A DNA stretch of 64,000 nt from Cryptomeria japonica (taxonomy: Eukaryota; Streptophyta; Pinopsida; Cupressales; Cupressaceae). Positions 46,319-56,970 of the stretch are shown here, piece after piece; positions within the stretch are counted from its first letter, which is position 1, and each line of letters begins with the position of its first letter. The notes beneath the pieces were generated by a model. It did no database searches. It had not been told where the DNA came from and saw only the letters and a program-made list of their open reading frames with translations. The stretch spans positions 54,895,636 to 54,959,635 of the forward strand of contig NC_081414.1 of assembly GCF_030272615.1 (NCBI RefSeq). The letters are read 5' to 3'. Both the position numbers and the translations under genes were made by a program.

Positions 46319-46319
<1 letters not shown>
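45545..46319 (-). repeat. Tat-1 5' LTR, full unit
   Basis: 775 bp, minus strand from TGTAGACACCTAAAATT (46319) to TTCACCATACACA (45545). TATA element CTATATAAAG (minus) at 45887-45896. Pairs with 26725-27498. Confidence 0.92.
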
Positions 46320-46358
<39 letters not shown>

Positions 46359-46362
46359 ATAC

Positions 46363-46409
<47 letters not shown>

Positions 46410-46492
46410 TATTTATATGTATTTACATATATATACATATATATACATATATATACATACATGTATATATATGTTTATATGTATATACATAC
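46320..46492. repeat. (GT)n and (TA)n microsatellite
   Basis: About 17 GT units (46322-46355), then TA/TACATA runs. Outer 5' flank of Tat-1. Open frames in it are artefacts of the repeat. Confidence 0.92.
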
Positions 46493-47282
46493 TATTGGTA
46501 TTTTGGATATGTTAATATCGTTTTGTCATTGATGTCAACATTTATCAACTCTGGTTAGCCTACTAAATTGACAATGTTAACTGGTAAGCAAGTGAGTTGT
46601 GCACAGTCATTGGTATCTTGTTCATCGGTAGGATATATTGTTCACCAACACTTGGAATGACATGGAAAACACTTGGTTATGTCGAAGACATCGTTTGGAC
46701 ACTTTGTCTTGGAAACTTGTTCATTGGTATATTCATGTTTTCATATTTGTTGTTACCAGCAAATAGGTCCACGATAAGCATCGACAGGCTTATTTATTCT
46801 AGATGAGCATGACATGCCATGGAGATGATTTATTATTGTTGTAAATGCATTAAGCCGACATGTTGAATCAGATATTGCATCGGTAAATGTTTTACTTGTA
46901 AATTGGTTTTATTGTAATATCTTTTGTAAAGCCGACCTATACATTTTGGTCCTAGGCTTTGGTATATATGTAAGATCTTATTTGTTTGAAGTAGAAGTGT
47001 GAGAGGTGAAAGCGATAAGGATTGTAATAAGGTATATGCAAGAATAAGCCGAGCTATACACGTAGACATAATTTGAAGGTTGAAAAAAGGATTTGTGAAG
47101 ACATATCATAACTGAACTGGTACTAAATCCAACATATGAAGATGTTATTTTGAGCAGTACATCATTATTGGATTTAACCATCGAATTGTAGTCAATGTGA
47201 ATCCTATTTGTGTTTGAGTAGTGAGCTCTAAGCGCTTGGCCTTTCTGCATGTGTAGACCCCCTATTGCATACACATACTATC
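46493..47282 (+). repeat. Copia-1-family LTR fragment
   Basis: Matches the first ~790 bp of 1721-2770 (TATTGGTATTTTGG start with one changed base; TCATTGATGTCAACA; GTGCACAGTCATTGGTAT). Stops at 47282 where copia-4 begins; the rest should lie beyond copia-4, outside the window. Confidence 0.85.
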
Positions 47283-48071
47283 TGTTAGGATTCCCACAGA
47301 TACTGAGAGGGGGGGTGAATCAGTATCTAACCGATTAATAGATTTTCTTAACTTAAAACATGTAGAGCATATTAATACTGTGTACTGATAAGTAGAAAGT
47401 AATGCAATAAACAAAGATAAAAACAACCACATGAAAAACACACCATAACACAAGGATTTAACAAGAAAACCCGGTGTGGGAAAAACCTCGGTGGGATTTG
47501 TGATCGACAATATTCACTTACTGGCCAATAAGAGAATATTACTGCTACAAGAGGGGCCTGCACATGTAGGAAGGCCAACTACCTAGAGCTCACTACTCAA
47601 ATACAAAATAGGAAGTCTCACTAACTTACAAAATGGATTGTATAAATCCAGTGTATTGTATTGCTTCAAAATAGCATCTATAATGCTAGATCCAGTACTT
47701 CTTACATAAACCCTTAGCATATTATTCATATAATAGGTTTGCCTTATTTCGCCTAATTACATTTCTCTTCCTTACTTATAAATGTTCTACAATGATCTCT
47801 CTTATATAAGAGTCATTTTACAGCTTTCCAAGTTGGCTTACAATGATTTTACAAATAATAAACAAAATATATTACAACAAAAATCATGTCGGCCTTTGTG
47901 CCGGTATGCTACCTTTCACTGTCAGTGCCAGTGACCTGTGTGCCAGTGTAGAGTCTGATCTTGCTTGTGCCGGTGGAATGCCTTGCCGGTGTCATAGGAT
48001 TGTAAGTTTTCCATCAATGACAAAACCTTCAATCACCTACAATGTCTCATTGGAGTGTGCATATGCCAACA
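47283..48071 (-). repeat. Copia-4 3' LTR
   Basis: 789 bp; plus strand TGTTAGGATTCCCACAG ... ATATGCCAACA, minus strand TGTTGGCATATGCACAC ... CCTAACA. The AGAGGGGGGGTGAATCAGTA block near its inner end is also seen in the copia-2 and copia-3 LTRs. No partner in the window. Confidence 0.82.
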
Positions 48072-48719
48072 ATCTCCCCCTTTGGCATTGATTGCAACAC
48101 TCATGAGAAAATTCCAAAACTTGTAATCCAAAAATGTGTACCAAAAAATATTACCAAAAATATGTGAGCTCCCCCTAAGTAGATAAGTCTTTTGCTAATT
48201 ATTTTCTCATAATACTATTCCCCCTTTGGCATCAATGACAAATGTTGTCAAGGTGTCAATAGAGTTGTAGTTTTCTATCTCAACCTTGTAGCTAGGTGGT
48301 TACAATTTGAAAGAGATCTGCCAAAACCAAATTTATGCTTTCCATAAACTTCTTATTGTCTTTTATTGCTACCTCTATTCTTTGAACTGCACCAGTGAGT
48401 TGTTGCATATGCTCTATCGGTGTTTTCTATCATTGTACTAATGCCTCAGATATTTCCTTTCTCAAGGATGCTAGATAGTCTAGTCTGTTGATAGTGTATC
48501 ATATAATTTTTCTATGTTCTTAAGTTTTCCTTCTTTTGTGATTTCACCCATCAGTTTGTCAATCAGAGAAATGTTTTGTTTAGTCCTTTTCTTCTTAGGT
48601 GTTAGCTTTTTCTTTGGGGTTGTCTTCTTTACCGGAGACCTCACTGCCTGTTTTTTTTGTCTAGTTATTCTAGGCGAGGGTGTGGATACCGGTGAAGGTT
48701 GTCTTTTCCTTACAACTCT
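48072..48719 (-). other. Copia-4 polypurine tract and 3' untranslated region
   Basis: 48072-48086 on the minus strand reads GCCAAAGGGGGAGAT, next to the LTR. 48087-48719 has broken frames. The basic, Pro/Lys-rich stretch KKTTPKKKLTPKKKRTKQN (about 48560-48630) may still be the C-terminus of the ORF above. Confidence 0.65.
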
Positions 48720-50071
48720 TTTAAATTAGGCTGGCTTGTCACTCTCTGAAGAAGTTGCTACCAGTGATAGGTGGGTTTCTAGTTGTTGTGCCTGTAACTC
48801 ATCTTTAGTGATACTAGTTTGTTTCAGTACATCTTATTTTATAGCCTTAGCCTACCTTGAACCTTTTCTCACAGTTGCTTCTACTTTCTTTACTCTCTTC
48901 TTAGATTGAATGTGGCTTTCAATGGTCTCAACACTACCAAATACTTCTTCCTTAGGTTCATTTGGTGCTTCCAGAAGAGCTTTTGCATATGTTTCAATGA
49001 TGTGGTCATCAGTCTCATAGCCCATCTCAGTAACCCAAATTGTTCTTGGGATAACTACTTCCATCCAGATCTCATCCTTTTTAATTACAAAACATATATC
49101 ATCCTTATATTTGTTAACAATTTCCTATGACAGTTTGATTCTTTTGTTCATTTTGGCCTTTAGTGCTTGAAAATACTCATTGATATTCTTTTCCTTGTTT
49201 TCACCCATGTTGTTAAATAATTCTAATAATTTTTTTCCTATCGGTATGTCAAGTCCAAGATTCTTGTTGCCTATACCGGACACCTGTTTGGTTATATGTA
49301 GCATTAAGCATACAAGTAAATTACCAAATCTGAATGTTCCTTTCTTATCCTTCTTGATCTTCCCTAAATTGTCAATCAATTCATCCTTTAGCCATTCACA
49401 TACATCAATTTTCACATTTTCTTTTACCATATCATGTGCACTTTTTATGCATAAAATTGAAACTAAGTTAAGTCTATTTGCATGTGTTGCTTTTTATCCT
49501 AAAATCATGCTAACAAATCTAACATTTATATCGGTCACATCATTAACCCTTAGAGACCTTTTATCGGATGTTGCACCAGTTAGGTTCATTACTAGGTCAT
49601 TTGAGACCATCTTTGTTTTGTCTAGTCGACTACCAGTGGAGGGTAACCATGTTACAACTTTTACCACTTCCTTGGTAATTTTATGGATTGAATCTAACCA
49701 AAAGAATGCACCATGTACTCTGCTCAATACTATCCTAATAAATTCCTTGGGGAAGTCCGGAATGCTAAGAATTTCTATGAATTCTAGGGTTTCAATAATT
49801 TGGTGTTGAGGTTTTACTCTACTGGATCATCACAGATAACAAATTTGTACATGTCCTTGATTTCTTCATCTCCCAATTCTTCTATATGGCAATGGATATG
49901 GATTCTAGGGTCTTTTGCATAAACAACTCCTTTGGGAATTTGGGAAAAAGAACCTACATTGTCATCCTTTTTAGCTATCTCGGGAACTAGCTGAAATACA
50001 GGCCTAGGGTGTTTGATTACCTCGACTACAATAGGGTTTGCAATGAATTCAGGTGCAAAGGAGGATACCAT
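48720..50071 (-). pseudogene. Unrecognised ORF of copia-4
   Basis: Starts at ATG 50071 (MVSSFAPEFIANPIVVEV). A one-base frameshift near 49814 follows, then one frame from 49800 to about 48720 with stops at 49494, 49125, 48852 and a few later. Roughly 440 residues. The middle looks like a folded domain: RVHGAFFWLDSIHKITKEV, VTWLPSTGSR, LTGATSDKRSLRVND, WLKDELIDNLGKIKKDKKG, RFGNLLVCLMLHI, WVTEMGYETDDHI. The C-terminus is basic and low-complexity. I know no family with these motifs and see no transmembrane segment. It is neither RT, integrase nor protease. It lies between gag and the 3' LTR in the element's sense direction, so it should be element cargo or a structural protein; function unknown. 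Confidence 0.6.
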
Positions 50072-50413
50072 GATTATAAATACCTTTTTCTACCTTAGGA
50101 AGGATTGATTTCTGAAGTGCTTTGCCTCTTTACTTGAAATGCCTTAGCTCTGGAGACTTCGTGCTCTTCCAATGTTTGAATGCTCGGTGAAGTGAAATGA
50201 AGCCAAAAACATTAATTTATAATGTAAATTTTGCCAACTACCACATTTAGTGTTTGTTGGTTAAGTAGCCACTTAATATATCTGCTGGTATAGAAGTAAT
50301 TTCAACTTCTCAGCATCAACTAAGGGAATAATAGCATATGTCTCATTGCTTGCCAAACCCTCAAGAAAATTTCTTCAATTTGATGAAGAGACTCCTGCTG
50401 GTGGAGTGCTACT
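50072..50413 (-). other. Spacer between the two copia-4 ORFs
   Basis: Stop-rich in all minus frames; no domain seen. 50345-50413 may be the tail of the zinc-knuckle protein. Confidence 0.5.
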
Positions 50414-51258
50414 CTATTCTACCAGTGGAGTGTTCCTTGGTTCTATCGGTGGAGTAGTATTCCTATCCACATTCAGTTTTGATTTCCTGATCCATTGTTT
50501 TGAAAATTCTTGCTTAACTTCTTCAACCTTTTCTTTTCCTTTCAAACTAGGACCTTTGTTGTCTACCAGTGATCCTTTACTTATACACAGTTTAGCAATA
50601 TGCCCAATTTTGTTACATGCATAGCAAGTCACATTATTCTTCTGAATAGCTTTCCCATAACCTATGCCAGTTTGTGTTCTGCATTGATTAGATAAGTGTC
50701 CAAATCTTCCACAAACATAACATTTTACATTCATTCTGCAATTCTTAGAGTTATGACCAGCTTTGTTGCATTTTGAACATTGACCAATGGGGGTGTTGAT
50801 ATTATGATAATTTCTAGATCTATATTGATTTTCTCTATGACCATACTTGTTACAATTAAAGAATTTTTCATTAAATTTATAAGCAATAGGTTGTCTTACC
50901 AGTTTGCTATGATCCTGTGTGTTTGTAGTACCAGAGCTTTCACCAACTTCAAAGCCAATTCCAGAAGTGTCACCTTTAGGTTTTTGATTCTTCAGCAAGT
51001 TACCAAGTTCCTCTGAGCTTTTTTTGAATTTCTCTTTATGTTGATTTGCAGTATCTAGTTCTCTTTCTAAGACTTCTTTCTGCCTCATTAGTTCATTGGA
51101 GTCATTCTGAGTGTGCATTAGATCTGTCTTCAATAAATCATCTTCATAACTAAGTCTTGTGTTTTCATTTGCAGCATCATTTAGTCTTCTAGTCAAATCT
51201 TCTTCATTCTTCTTTCTATCTTCAATTTCTTTACAAAATCTCATAGTCATATCCTGCA
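50414..51258 (-). pseudogene. Copia-4 zinc-knuckle gag-like ORF, 5'-truncated
   Basis: Open from 51258 to 50414. A charged, heptad-like helical region (KKNEEDLTRRL...RQKEVLERELDTANQHKEKFKK) is followed by four knuckle-like units: FNCNKYGHRENQY (degenerate), CSKCNKAGHNSKNC, CYVCGRFGHLSNQC and CYACNKIGHIAKLC (about 50590-50860). Four knuckles is more than the one or two usual in Copia gag. The first ~20 residues of the open frame above 51258 come from the Gypsy-E LTR and are not part of it. The true N-terminus lies beyond Gypsy-E. Confidence 0.75.
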
Positions 51259-54200
51259 TGTCGTGCCCAAACTTTTGGGCAAAAATGGAACAACAAATTT
51301 TTTTTTTTTTAAACAACATAACTCATAACATAGTTTACATTAAAAGAGATCAATAGAGTTTTTTCTTAACTAAGATATGTAGAGAGTTGATCTCTAAAGT
51401 TGGATTGAATTAACCAAATCAAATAAGCGGCGTTAATTAATGGAGATTAACTATTCTCAAGGGGGTTGTCGCATTTTAATTAGTTAGATTAATTTTCTTA
51501 GAATAAGCTTCCGTTAAATAAAGTCACGCATTATTTAAATACCTAAATCGCTTTGAATTCATTTTTGACCGAACAATGATAAGGAATTCTCAATTTTTAA
51601 ATTAATTAATTGATTGCGCACCAATTTCATTATTTAAATCTAACCGTCATAGGCTCAAATTTCACAAGGTCATTAGTCAAATAAATTCAGTTTTATCTTG
51701 ATAAATTTTAATATTTCTCTAACCTTTTTATTTTGGCGATTTAATTCATCTGGCCAATGCCGGTCTCAAAGGCTTATGATTCATAAAATTAATTTACAAT
51801 TTCCCCTTTTAAATTTTTCCCATTTACAATATAACCTAACGTCCACAATTAAATCGAGGATAATCTATTGACTAATTAAATAAATTAATTTGATTAAGTG
51901 TATAGTGTATCCAACTACATTCAATCTTAATTTTAAACCCCTTTGAAATAACTATATTAAAATTTTAATTCTCTAAGGAATATAAGCATATAATAATTCA
52001 ATTATTTAAATAACCCTAAATATTTGTTAAAATATTAAAACTCAATTCAAATTTCCCATATCTAATTCAAAATTCTTTTAAATAAAGAAATCCTTATTCA
52101 TAAAATGCTAACCCTAACCCGAAATTGGGTTAGGGTTGCATTCCCATTTATTACTCACTTTTGTTTTAATTTCTCCTCTTATATTTAATTTAAATTATAC
52201 CCTAACCCAAAATGGGTTAGGGTTTGTTTTTCTTTTCTTTTTGTGGTTTGTGTGTGTGACTGTGCAGGTACAGGGTCGGGTTAGGGCACGATGGCCATGG
52301 ACGGTGGAGGGGTTTCGAAGGCTACGGGCGGAGGTGGTGGCGCGGGCTCCCCCGGATGCCACTATGCATACACACAGTGGTGGGCAGCCCCGCCCACTGT
52401 GTGTACACATAGTGGTGGATGGTATTACCGCCACCCACTATGTGTAGCACTGTGGTGGGGCACCGCCCACTGTGTGTAGCATAGTGGCGGGGCGCCGCCC
52501 ACTGTGTGTAGCATAGTGACGGTCGCGACCGCTCCACTGTGTCTACACACAGTGCGGTGCCTCCCGCGCCACCCCACTGCGTGTAAACATAGTGGCTCGG
52601 CAGTGAACCGTCCACTGTGTTAACACACAGTGGCTTGGCCGGTACCCCCGATTTCCCTCTTCTTTTTTTTCTAGTTTTTTTTTTTTTATATAATATTTTT
52701 TTTTATATATTTAAGTATATAAATATATATATATATATATGTATATATATTTATATTTATATGTATATATATATATTTATATGTATATACAACAATGACC
52801 AGAATATATATATATATATATATCAACCTAATAGGGTTAGGAAGCTTATTTTGAATAATTTTAACACATAAGCATGCAACCCCTATTTTTTTTTAATAGC
52901 AATACATAGGTCCATGATATATATATATATTTTTGTTTTACAACTTGCAGGAGTGGGTTAAATACTAGCACATTCACTGATTTTAGATCTCATTTCCTAG
53001 GTGTGATTTATCTTAATATACAACATTCAGAAGTTATTATTATTATTATTTTTAAACAGTTATGCAACATATTTTCTACAGCAATCTACTTGTTTAAATA
53101 CTAGTTCTTTTTCAGCTATGCCTAAACAGAGTTAAAAGTAACAAATTAGCAGTAAATAAACTTTGCAAGTAAATACTTAAACATAATGCATTCCTTTCTA
53201 TTTTTTTTAAATTGCAGAAATAAACAATATAACATAATTCTCTCAGAGACAGAATTTTGATATAGTTTACAGCAACATAATAGGCTTCAGAATTTAAATA
53301 AAATGTACATTACTTACAAAATATTTAATTATAATGGCCCATATTTAAAATGGGTGAAATAATCCAACCGGTCTCTCATTCTTAATGATGAGGACTTGAA
53401 TAAAAGAACACATTTCCTTATATAGAGAATAAAAGAAAACAACTTAAAGCTCTTTATTTACATTTTTTTTTGCAACAAATCATAGAATCACATTTTTGCT
53501 TTTCTGCATCTAAATAGAAAATCTGCATCTGAATAAAAATCTACAACTCCTAGATTCTTTTCCTAGCAACCTGTATACAAAATTTTAGGGTTGTAACCAT
53601 GGGGTTCTCACCTCCCAGCCTAGGCTTAATAGTAGCCACCCCTGAGCTTAGAGAATCAAGACCTAGACGGGGTTACAACCAAGAAACACAACAAGCAAAG
53701 GGGAAAATCAACACAACAGACACATCCCTTCCCAAGCTGAAACTCCATCAGAAAATGTGATGTCTTACTAGGGTGGAAGTGGACCAAGTACCCTAGGAGA
53801 GAATTCTGCTAGATAGAACATACAGCCAACTCATGGCATCCATGAAAGCATAACCAAAAATCATCCTTAACCCGTACACCCTTATGACCCCCAGAAAGGC
53901 AAACATGCCATATTTGCTCCCCTTATGACCCCCAAGTGAAATAACACAAAAGAAAAGCAACAAGGGTCTCATGGATAGACCCTTGAGATCACTCTCATAA
54001 TGAGAGCCTCTCACCCTAAGAGTTGTCAAGCTCCTTCCACCCCCAAGACCAATCTATCCTCCCAAGGAAAGGATGGTCTTGAAAACTCCCCAAGCACAAC
54101 AATACATAAAACAGAAATAAGCAAGAAATCACATAGATTTTTACAAGTACAACACAAATAAAGAAATACAACAATTTCCATTCAAGCATTCTAGAAAATT

Positions 54201-55600
54201 TTTACATTTACATAAGAGGGAAAAAGTAGCACCAACCTTGAACTGCCAAGGAAAATCTAGGGGAAAGCTTGATGAAGAGTTGCTCAATCCTCAATCTTTT
54301 TCTGCAAATAGTTAGCCCCAAATTTACTATCCCTAAAACTGGTTTTCCTGAAAAAAATTTCTCCAAAAATCTCCAAGGATGGAGAGTGGGTGATTAGCTC
54401 ACTAAGCTTCCATTCGTAGCCTAAGAAGGCCTCTCTCACTCCTTCCAACCTCTTGGATAGAGTGAGGAATCCCCCATTGGATTGGTCTTCCCTAGGTCTT
54501 ACACACTCCCTAACCTAGGTACCTAGAGAAGGGAAATGGAATGGGGAAGAGGGATTACTCCCATCAAGAAGGTTATCCTACCAAGGATGGCACTCCTATA
54601 GATGGAATTCGTCCATCTTGGGAAAACCACTTTTTTAGGTGGTTAAACAAGTCCTAAGGGAAGGACACATGGCCAATTTTGGCCTTCACCCATTGGTACC
54701 CCATGAGGCCTAATAGAAATGCTCTAAAATTGACTCTAGGAGTTGATTTGACCCTCAGAAAGTCCACCTAAAGTTAACCTACGAGTCAACTCTGAGTTGA
54801 CCCTCCTTGTGGCTCACTAACCTAGATTTCTTGGTTACTTCAAGGCTAATTAGGAGATATAACAATTAACAAAAAATAAAACTCTCCAAAAAAAGGTGAC
54901 ATGACAAATTGCCAACACAACATACTACATAGGTGTCAAGTGACACTACAAAATAATTTCACATCATAATACACACGTGGCAGTTGTCCCTTAAATGATT
55001 TAAACAATTCAATAAATACAATTTACACTCATACAACATTTTACATTTACGAATAAAATATAATACATACGGGGTGTTGCCTCTCCAAATAGACAACCCT
55101 TGGTTTTATGAATGCACATAGGCCTAGGCTTGATTCTCCATAATATTTCCATGGTCACATGGATAATTTCCTGCACATCTCAATTTAAACATTAGTACTT
55201 CCCAATAGCCTTATATAATATAAAACACATAATTAGAATACAATACATTCATTTTGCATAGACTTGTCATTATAAAATACGATTTGTCACAAATCAAAGC
55301 AATTCATCATAATCCTCAAAATTTGATCCATTTACAAGATATGCAAACATATTTCTAGCATTATAACAAATCCTTAAATTCAGATAATAACATACATCAT
55401 CACAATGTTACCCTAATCTAGGTTCATGTAATATTCTATAACCACAAGGCATAGTAATGAAGCAGAAATATATATCAATATTACCAAAATCATGGGACCA
55501 TATAAAATTCTATATCCATAGTGTGTCAAAACTAGCATCCATAATAGTTCCAATATGAAAATAACTGAAGAGATAGGATGGGTCAGGGTAGGGCCTCACA
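51259..55600 (-). repeat. Gypsy-E 3' LTR
   Basis: Minus strand from TGTGAGGCCCTACCCTG (55600) to GTTTGGGCACGACA (51259). The inner ~1.4 kb matches 58852-60256. 52110-52137 and 52200-52222 are palindromes of telomere-like CCCTAACCC / GGGTTAGGG. 52358-52633 holds eight palindromes of CCACTGTGTGTACACATAGTGG type. Then TA microsatellite (52690-52830) and ~2.7 kb of AT-rich DNA without a gene. The last 2.7 kb cannot be compared with the truncated 5' copy, so another insertion within it is possible. Confidence 0.82.
52358..52633. repeat. Palindromic tandem array in the Gypsy-E LTR (8 units)
   Basis: Near-perfect palindromes start at 52358, 52393, 52434, 52467, 52499, 52534, 52574 and 52612, separated by short GC-rich spacers (GCGGGGCGCCGCC-like). 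The 5' LTR copy (59952-60125) has five. Several spurious open frames cross it. Confidence 0.85.
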
Positions 55601-55616
55601 CCCTCCCCCTCTAGGC
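55601..55616 (-). promoter_or_regulatory. Gypsy-E polypurine tract
   Basis: Minus strand CCTAGAGGGGGAGGG directly before the TGTGAGGCCC LTR start. The pol stop TAG lies only ~13 bp upstream (55629-55631), as in other Tekay-like elements. Confidence 0.82.
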
Positions 55617-55962
55617 ATGAACACCCTCCTAGAGTTCATCAAAAAGATGAGGGTACTGTGATCTCCTACGTGCTACATCCTCCCATGAAGTTGTAACCTC
55701 ATCATAGCAATCCCATTGGACCCTAACCTGGTTCAACTCTTTACCTCGAAGGGCCAATGTCTAGTGAGCCAAAATGCGAATGGGCTCCAAAGCTAGCTGC
55801 CCATCCAACTCCACCTACAAGGCATCCCAATCTAAATTATGAGACTCATCATAGATATACTTTCTCAAAACTGACACATGAAACACATCGTGGATGTGTG
55901 ACAGGCTAGGTGGCGAAACTAGGCAATAAGCAACTAGTCCTATCCTCTCAAGGATCTCAAAA
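55617..55962 (-). pseudogene. Gypsy-E integrase C-terminal tail
   Basis: Minus strand, in one frame: [58 protein letters not shown], ending YPHLFDEL and a TAG at 55629. These are the standard end of chromovirus-type plant Gypsy polyproteins. In-frame stops occur near 55810 and 55765. Joined at about 55963 directly to RT sequence. Confidence 0.85.
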
Positions 55963-56970
55963 GGTAGTATCCTACTAAACCCATGAAGCTCCTAACCTCT
56001 GTCACACTGGTAGGCACCGACCAATCCATAATGGCTCTGATCTTTGATGGGTCAAATGAGATCCCATCACCAGATATAACATGCCCTAGGTACTTGACCT
56101 CTGATCTAAAGAAAGCACACTTCGACAAACTGCCAAACAACTGGTTGTCCCTCAAACACTGCAAAACCTGCCTCAAATGCTCCTCATGCTCCTTCTCATT
56201 CCAGGAATAAATCAATATGTCATCGAGGAATACAATAACAAATCAGTCGAGGAAGGTGTGGAATACCTCATTCATCAGACTCATGAATATAGTTGGAGCA
56301 TTCGTAAGACAAAATGGGACCACAATGAACTCATAGTGGCCATATCTGGTGCGAAATGTGGTCTTGTGGATATCACTTTCCACAATCCTCAACTGATGAT
56401 ATCCTAACTTCAGGTCTATTTTGGAAAACACTTTATCACCCTGAAGTTGATCAAACAAGTCATCGATCCTCAGCAAGGGATAGTGGTTCTTGATGGTTAC
56501 TTTATTCAGTTGCCTGTAATCCATGCACAACCGAAGGGACCCGTCCTTCTTCTTCACGAAGATGACTGGTGCACCCCAAGGGAAGACGCTAGGATGAATG
56601 TGACCCTTCTCTAAGAGTTCCTCTAGCTGCATCTTGAGCTCATTAAGTTCATGAGTGGTCATCCTATAAAGTGCTCTCAAAACTAGCTCGGCTCCTGGTA
56701 CCAAATCTATGTGGAAGTCAATCTCTCTACTAGGCGACATACCAGGTAGCTCAACTAGAAACACATCTGCAAATGCCTCAAGGATGGGATGATCACCTAT
56801 AGAAGGCTCCTTCTTGTTTTCTTCCTCTCTGTGACTGATCGTGATAGCAAACAATTGGCATCCCTTCTGCATGCTCCGCTTAAGTTGCATAGTAGATATC
56901 ATACGAAGAGACATGGGTCTCTGAATCCCAGTGATTACTATGGGAGCACCATGATCATCCTCACACTCAA
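55963..56970 (-). pseudogene. Gypsy-E reverse transcriptase
   Basis: Gypsy [38 protein letters not shown], motif [25 protein letters not shown], and the FLDDILIYS catalytic box around 56215-56235, just after an in-frame TGA at 56243. Then [11 protein letters not shown] and [10 protein letters not shown], where it breaks off at about 55963. The RNase H that should follow is absent. Confidence 0.92.

Larger units (their letters stand above)
26725..46319 (-). mobile_element. Tat-1, Tat-lineage Gypsy element (~19.6 kb with insertions)
   Basis: Minus-strand element bounded by LTRs at 26725-27498 and 44708-46319. The primer region is inside the upper LTR and a polypurine tract inside the lower one. 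Gag, DGG-type protease, RT, RNase H, a second archaeal-type RNase H and integrase follow in the order typical of the Tat lineage. Both outer flanks are microsatellite; candidate target copies are TATAT (26720-26724) and TATGT (46320-46324). About 15 differences were counted over ~385 bp of the two LTRs. Two solo LTRs have inserted into the 3' region, and an antisense PMD gene lies there. Confidence 0.88.
47283..51258 (-). mobile_element. Copia-4, Copia-type element without visible pol
   Basis: Minus-strand element: 3' LTR 47283-48071, polypurine tract, unknown ORF (about 48720-50071), zinc-knuckle ORF (50414-51258). Gypsy-E interrupts it at 51258 and its 5' end lies outside the window. The Copia-type call rests on the LTR and polypurine style (CAAAGGGGGAGAT then TGTTGGCATATG) shared with copia-1 and copia-2. 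Between zinc-knuckle ORF and LTR there is no integrase, RT or RNase H, so it looks non-autonomous. Confidence 0.72.

Noticed and set aside
52110-52137. Telomeric DNA
   Set aside because: Only one or two CCCTAA units per arm, arranged as inverted pairs and repeated in both LTRs; part of Gypsy-E.
52136-52615. 97-103 residue frames with TQW/HSG repeats
   Set aside because: They read through the palindromic LTR array in both directions and differ between the two LTR copies.
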